Assembly (NCBI RefSeq): GCF_003014595.1
Contig: NZ_PYGK01000003.1
Coordinates: forward strand, 372,001-436,000
Length of the DNA: 64,000 bases
From: Chitinophaga ginsengisoli
GTDB lineage: Bacteria > Bacteroidota > Bacteroidia > Chitinophagales > Chitinophagaceae
Direction: 5' to 3'
Shown: positions 60,791 to 64,000 of the stretch, one piece after another
Numbering within the stretch: the first letter of the stretch is position 1
Layout: the number at the start of each line of letters is the position of its first letter
Notes under the pieces: model-generated
Databases searched by the model: none
Seen by the model: only the letters and a program-made list of their open reading frames with translations
What the model was told of the DNA's origin: nothing
Program-made: the position numbers and the translations under genes

Positions 60791-62632
60791 ATGAAGATCT
60801 TTTGGAATTATATGCGCCCCCACCGCTGGATGATTGCCCTCTCCCTCCTATTGGCCGGCTTAGGACAGGTGGCGATGATGACCGACCCCATGATCTTCGG
60901 GAAGATCATAGACAAATATGCCCTGCATCCCGGTCACAGAACGGAAAATGAACTGGTAAGAGGTGTACTGTTCTGGTTGGCAGTAGCGATCGGTGTGGCG
61001 ATGATAGCCAGGTTAGCCCGGTCCTTCCAGGATTTCGTGATGCGGCTTATTATACAGCGTTTTGGTATGCAGGTGTTCAACGACGGACTAAAACAGACCC
61101 TGCGCCTCTCCTTCCAGGAATTTGAAGAACAGCGCAGCGGGGAAACAGTAGCACTGTTACAGAAAGTCCGCAATGACACAGAGCGTTTCTTCAATGCATT
61201 CATCAACATCCTCTTTTCCTCCCTTGTCGGAATATGTTTCCTGATATGGTATGCCATCACCAAACACTGGGCGCTGGTGCCCATCTTCTTTTTCGGCGTG
61301 CTGGTGCTGGGAACGCTCACCGGACTGCTAAGCCGGAAAATAAAGAAGATCCAGCGGGCTATCAACAAAGAAACACTGAAAATGTCGGGGTCCATTACGG
61401 AATCCCTCCGCAATATAGAACTGGTCAAAAGCCTGGGGCTCACCTTCCCTGAGATCAGGCGCCTGCGCACTTTTACGAAGAATATCTATGACCTGGAGAT
61501 CAAAAAGGTAAAACAGGTCAGGATGTTGTCGTTCGTGCAAGGCACTACCTTGAACCTTTTACGGCAATCCATCCTCTTCGTCCTGCTCTGGCTCATCTTC
61601 CATAAGGTATTGAGTCCGGGGGAACTGATCGCCATGCAGTTCATTGCGACAGCGATCTTTGGCCCCTTACAGGAGCTGGGCAGCATTATCCTGGCTTACA
61701 GGGAGGCAGAGAGCTCACTGCTGCTGTTTGACCAGCTAATGCACAAACCTGTGGAAGAAAGGCCCGTCAGCCCTGTAGAATTGGGAGCACTGGAGAATAT
61801 CCGCTTTTCGGATATTGTATTCCGTCACCAGACGGCTACGCAGAACGCCCTGGATGGCATCAGTTTCAAGGCAGCACTGGGAGACACCATTGCCTTTGTA
61901 GGCCCTTCCGGCTCGGGTAAATCGACCCTGGTGAAATTGCTGCTGGGATTATACCAGCCCGTTTCCGGTGAGATCCTTTTCAATGATATTCCCTCAGGCG
62001 ATATCCGTTACAACCAGATGCGCCGGCAGATCGGGTTTGTATCGCAGGATACCCAGCTTTTTGCAGGCACCATCAAAGACAATCTCCTGTTCGTAAAACC
62101 AGATGCTACCGATGAAGAGATGCTGTCAGCATTGCATAAAGCCTCCTGCGATCAGCTACTGGCCCGTTCTCCCCACGGACTGGACACTGTACTAGGGGAA
62201 GGCGGACTAAAGCTTTCCGGTGGGGAAAAACAACGTATTTCCATTGCCAGAGCACTGATACGTAATCCCCGCCTGATGATCTTTGATGAGGCAACGTCTG
62301 CCCTGGACTCACTTACCGAAGAGGTCATCACAGATACCGTCCGCCATATTTCCGCGAGAAGGGAACAACTGAATATCCTCATCGCACACAGGTTGTCCAC
62401 CATTATGCACGCAGATATTATTTATGTACTGGAAAAAGGCAGGATCGTGGAAACAGGAACACATCAGGAACTGTTGGACCAGAAAGGGCTGTATTATGCC
62501 ATGTGGCGTCAGCAGATAGGCGAACGCCGCAGCACGGCATCTTCTGTATCAGAAGACATTACACAGATCGGGACATCGATATCTGGTACGCCCCCTCTCC
62601 CAGACATCAAGCCGGTTCCGGAAGTGGAGTAA
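60791..62632 (+). CDS. ABC exporter, fused permease and ATPase
   Basis: 613 residues: six membrane spans in the first 320 residues, then the ATPase with Walker A GPSGSGKST at about 371-379, Q-loop FVSQDTQLF, signature LSGGEKQR at about 475-482, Walker B LMIFDEATSALD at about 495-506 and the H-loop LIAHRLSTI. A half-transporter of the MsbA/MDR type acting as a dimer to export lipids, peptides or drugs. It may share an operon with NDH-2 68 bp downstream, though a palindrome lies between. Confidence 0.95.
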   Translation: MKIFWNYMRPHRWMIALSLLLAGLGQVAMMTDPMIFGKIIDKYALHPGHRTENELVRGVLFWLAVAIGVAMIARLARSFQDFVMRLIIQRFGMQVFNDGLKQTLRLSFQEFEEQRSGETVALLQKVRNDTERFFNAFINILFSSLVGICFLIWYAITKHWALVPIFFFGVLVLGTLTGLLSRKIKKIQRAINKETLKMSGSITESLRNIELVKSLGLTFPEIRRLRTFTKNIYDLEIKKVKQVRMLSFVQGTTLNLLRQSILFVLLWLIFHKVLSPGELIAMQFIATAIFGPLQELGSIILAYREAESSLLLFDQLMHKPVEERPVSPVELGALENIRFSDIVFRHQTATQNALDGISFKAALGDTIAFVGPSGSGKSTLVKLLLGLYQPVSGEILFNDIPSGDIRYNQMRRQIGFVSQDTQLFAGTIKDNLLFVKPDATDEEMLSALHKASCDQLLARSPHGLDTVLGEGGLKLSGGEKQRISIARALIRNPRLMIFDEATSALDSLTEEVITDTVRHISARREQLNILIAHRLSTIMHADIIYVLEKGRIVETGTHQELLDQKGLYYAMWRQQIGERRSTASSVSEDITQIGTSISGTPPLPDIKPVPEVE

Positions 62633-62651
62633 GCCGCGTGCGCACGCGGCT
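62632..62651 (+). terminator. 20-bp perfect palindrome after the ABC gene
   Basis: AGCCGCGTGCGCACGCGGCT overlaps the stop codon and is followed by G-rich sequence, not T. It could be a weak terminator or stabilising 3' stem. Confidence 0.45.
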
Positions 62652-62700
62652 GGTGGGGGCATGGTTTTTGGGCCACATTTCGCATATAAATCATTGCTTT

Positions 62701-64000
62701 ATGGAACAAATGAGGCAGCTCACCCTGAATATACCACCCACTACGAAACCCCGTGTAGTAATTGTAGGTGCCGGCTTTGGCGGATTGAACGCGGCGATGA
62801 CGCTTCCCGACGATAAGTTCCAGGTCGTACTCTTCGACAAACACAACTACCACACTTTCCAGCCCCTGCTTTACCAGGTAGCTTCCGCTGCCTTACAGCC
62901 CGACGCCATTGCCGGGCCACTACGCAACCTGTTCCATAATACGAAGGATTTTCACTTCAGGATGTTACGGGTACTCTCCGTCGATCCACTCACCAATACC
63001 ATCAATACCTCTGCCGGAACATTGCAATATGATTACCTGATCATATCCAGTGGCGCCAGAACAAACTATTTCGGTAATGAGAACATGCAACGTTTTGCAT
63101 TACCGCTGAAGACCATCCCCGATGCGCTGAATATGCGCAGTCACCTGATGCAGATCTTCGAATGGGCCAGTCTCAATGCCAATCCCGAGCTGAAAGAACA
63201 TATGCTCAACATCGTATTGGTGGGCGCCGGTCCTACGGGTGTTGAAATGGCGGGTGCATTTTCCGAACTCCGGAAGCACGTGCTGCCTAAAGATTACCCC
63301 ATCCTTGATTTCAGCAAGATGAAGATCTACCTGCTGGAAGGCCTGGACAGGGTGTTACCACCCATGCATCCCAAGTCGAGCGCCCGCGCACAGCGGTACC
63401 TGGAAAAGATGGGCGTCATCATTAAACTGAACACGATGGTGCAGGATTATGACGGCGAAACCATCACACTGAAGAACGGAGAACAGATCAAATCTTTCTT
63501 CGTGGTATGGAGCGCCGGCGTAATGGGAGAAGTATTAGCAGGTATTCCCAAAGAATGGACAGAACGGGGCCGTATCCTGACAGATCCTTTTTGCCGCGCC
63601 ATTGGCAGCAAGAATATCTTCGCCATCGGCGACATTGCTACGATGAAGCTGGAAGACTATCCCAGAGGACATCCGGGTGTAGCGCAACCTGCTATCCAGA
63701 TGGGGAAATACCTCGGGAAAAACCTGTTCGCACTGCACAGGGATGAAACTGTAAAACCCTTCAAATATTTCGATAAAGGCTCACTGGCTACCGTAGGGAG
63801 AGGAAAGGCAGTAGCCGATCTTCCCGGCGACATTCACCTGGGCGGACGCCTGGCATGGTACATCTGGCTGTTCGTGCACGTGAACTTCCTGGTGAGCTTC
63901 CGCAACAAACTGCTGGTGATGACCAACTGGATCTGGAACCTGTTCACATTCGATAAAGGTAACCGCCTTATCATCCGTCCTTATATCCGTAAGGGTGATG
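62701..64000 (+). CDS. ndh: Type II NADH dehydrogenase (cut by right edge)
   Basis: The first 433 codons are visible, nearly the full family length. FAD motif VGAGFGG at 22-28, HNYHTFQPLLYQVASAAL (quinone-side loop), NAD motif VGAGPTGVEMAG at about 173-184, and NIFAIGDIA, the second FAD contact. Near the end a hydrophobic patch (LAWYIWLFVHVNFLVS) anchors it on the membrane surface. It oxidises NADH and reduces quinone without proton pumping. The stop codon is outside the window. Confidence 0.93.
   Translation, partial: MEQMRQLTLNIPPTTKPRVVIVGAGFGGLNAAMTLPDDKFQVVLFDKHNYHTFQPLLYQVASAALQPDAIAGPLRNLFHNTKDFHFRMLRVLSVDPLTNTINTSAGTLQYDYLIISSGARTNYFGNENMQRFALPLKTIPDALNMRSHLMQIFEWASLNANPELKEHMLNIVLVGAGPTGVEMAGAFSELRKHVLPKDYPILDFSKMKIYLLEGLDRVLPPMHPKSSARAQRYLEKMGVIIKLNTMVQDYDGETITLKNGEQIKSFFVVWSAGVMGEVLAGIPKEWTERGRILTDPFCRAIGSKNIFAIGDIATMKLEDYPRGHPGVAQPAIQMGKYLGKNLFALHRDETVKPFKYFDKGSLATVGRGKAVADLPGDIHLGGRLAWYIWLFVHVNFLVSFRNKLLVMTNWIWNLFTFDKGNRLIIRPYIRKGD

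Overview
The window looks like chromosome from a Bacteroidota bacterium, most likely Chitinophagaceae and Chitinophaga-like. The evidence is two SusC/SusD pairs, an ECF sigma/FecR relay feeding an STN-type SusC, several TAnnTTTG promoter elements, SPII lipoproteins, many AraC regulators, and GH95/GH39/GH128/sialidase enzymes. No true tRNA, rRNA, CRISPR array or insertion sequence was seen. Both ends cut genes: an AraC regulator on the left, a type II NADH dehydrogenase on the right.

Layout. 0-16.7 kb: stress and redox genes (SDR, OsmC, DUF1348 plus TetR, YegP-like, a P460/haem protein, 3-hydroxyisobutyrate-dehydrogenase-like enzyme, GH128 lipoprotein, aldo/keto reductase, thioredoxin), then a complete TolC-RND-adaptor efflux operon behind an AraC regulator. 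16.9-18.4 kb: an A/T-rich AbiEi/AbiEii toxin-antitoxin pair. 18.5-21.2 kb: lipase, AhpD-like and pirin genes. 24.5-32.7 kb: MFS exporter divergent from marR-osmC, a YiiX-like hydrolase, a TPR protein with a basic tail, an endonuclease/phosphatase-family protein, DinB-fold protein and DNA polymerase IV. 32.8-47.2 kb: two glycan-uptake loci. The first is SusC/SusD only. The second is ordered sigma-FecR-SusC(STN)-SusD-sialidase, so it is transcribed by its own signalling relay. 47.4-64 kb: ferritin, cupin, TlpA-like, sugar porter, alpha/beta hydrolase, AraC, aldo/keto reductase, GH95 and GH39 (probably plant-glycan trimming), another AraC, a REP-like repeat field, an ABC exporter and NDH-2.

The outstanding locus is 21.4-23.6 kb. 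A Ro60/Rsr (TROVE plus vWA) gene is followed by about 500 bp holding four tandem, structurally homologous RNA units that end at a strong terminator. Each unit has a closing stem (CAGG/CCTG type), a shared GTGTCGT strand opposite TTACC, a second stem whose sequence covaries between copies, and an invariant TTACTTCGT. I read them as bacterial Y RNAs. Units 1 and 4 also carry a tRNA-like module in circularly permuted order: 3' anticodon strand, T arm, acceptor stem closed by a GNRA tetraloop, D arm, 5' anticodon strand. Unit 2 carries a plain hairpin instead, and unit 3 carries almost nothing. This would give one Ro protein a set of RNA tethers with different effector ends.

Other non-coding structure includes a roughly 137-bp inverted repeat at 49.8 kb, a 70-nt hairpin at 24.5 kb, four 54-bp hairpin-bearing tandem repeats upstream of susC, and several palindromes or direct repeats placed over promoters. 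Calls rest on reading the sequence and on recognition of families; no database search was run.
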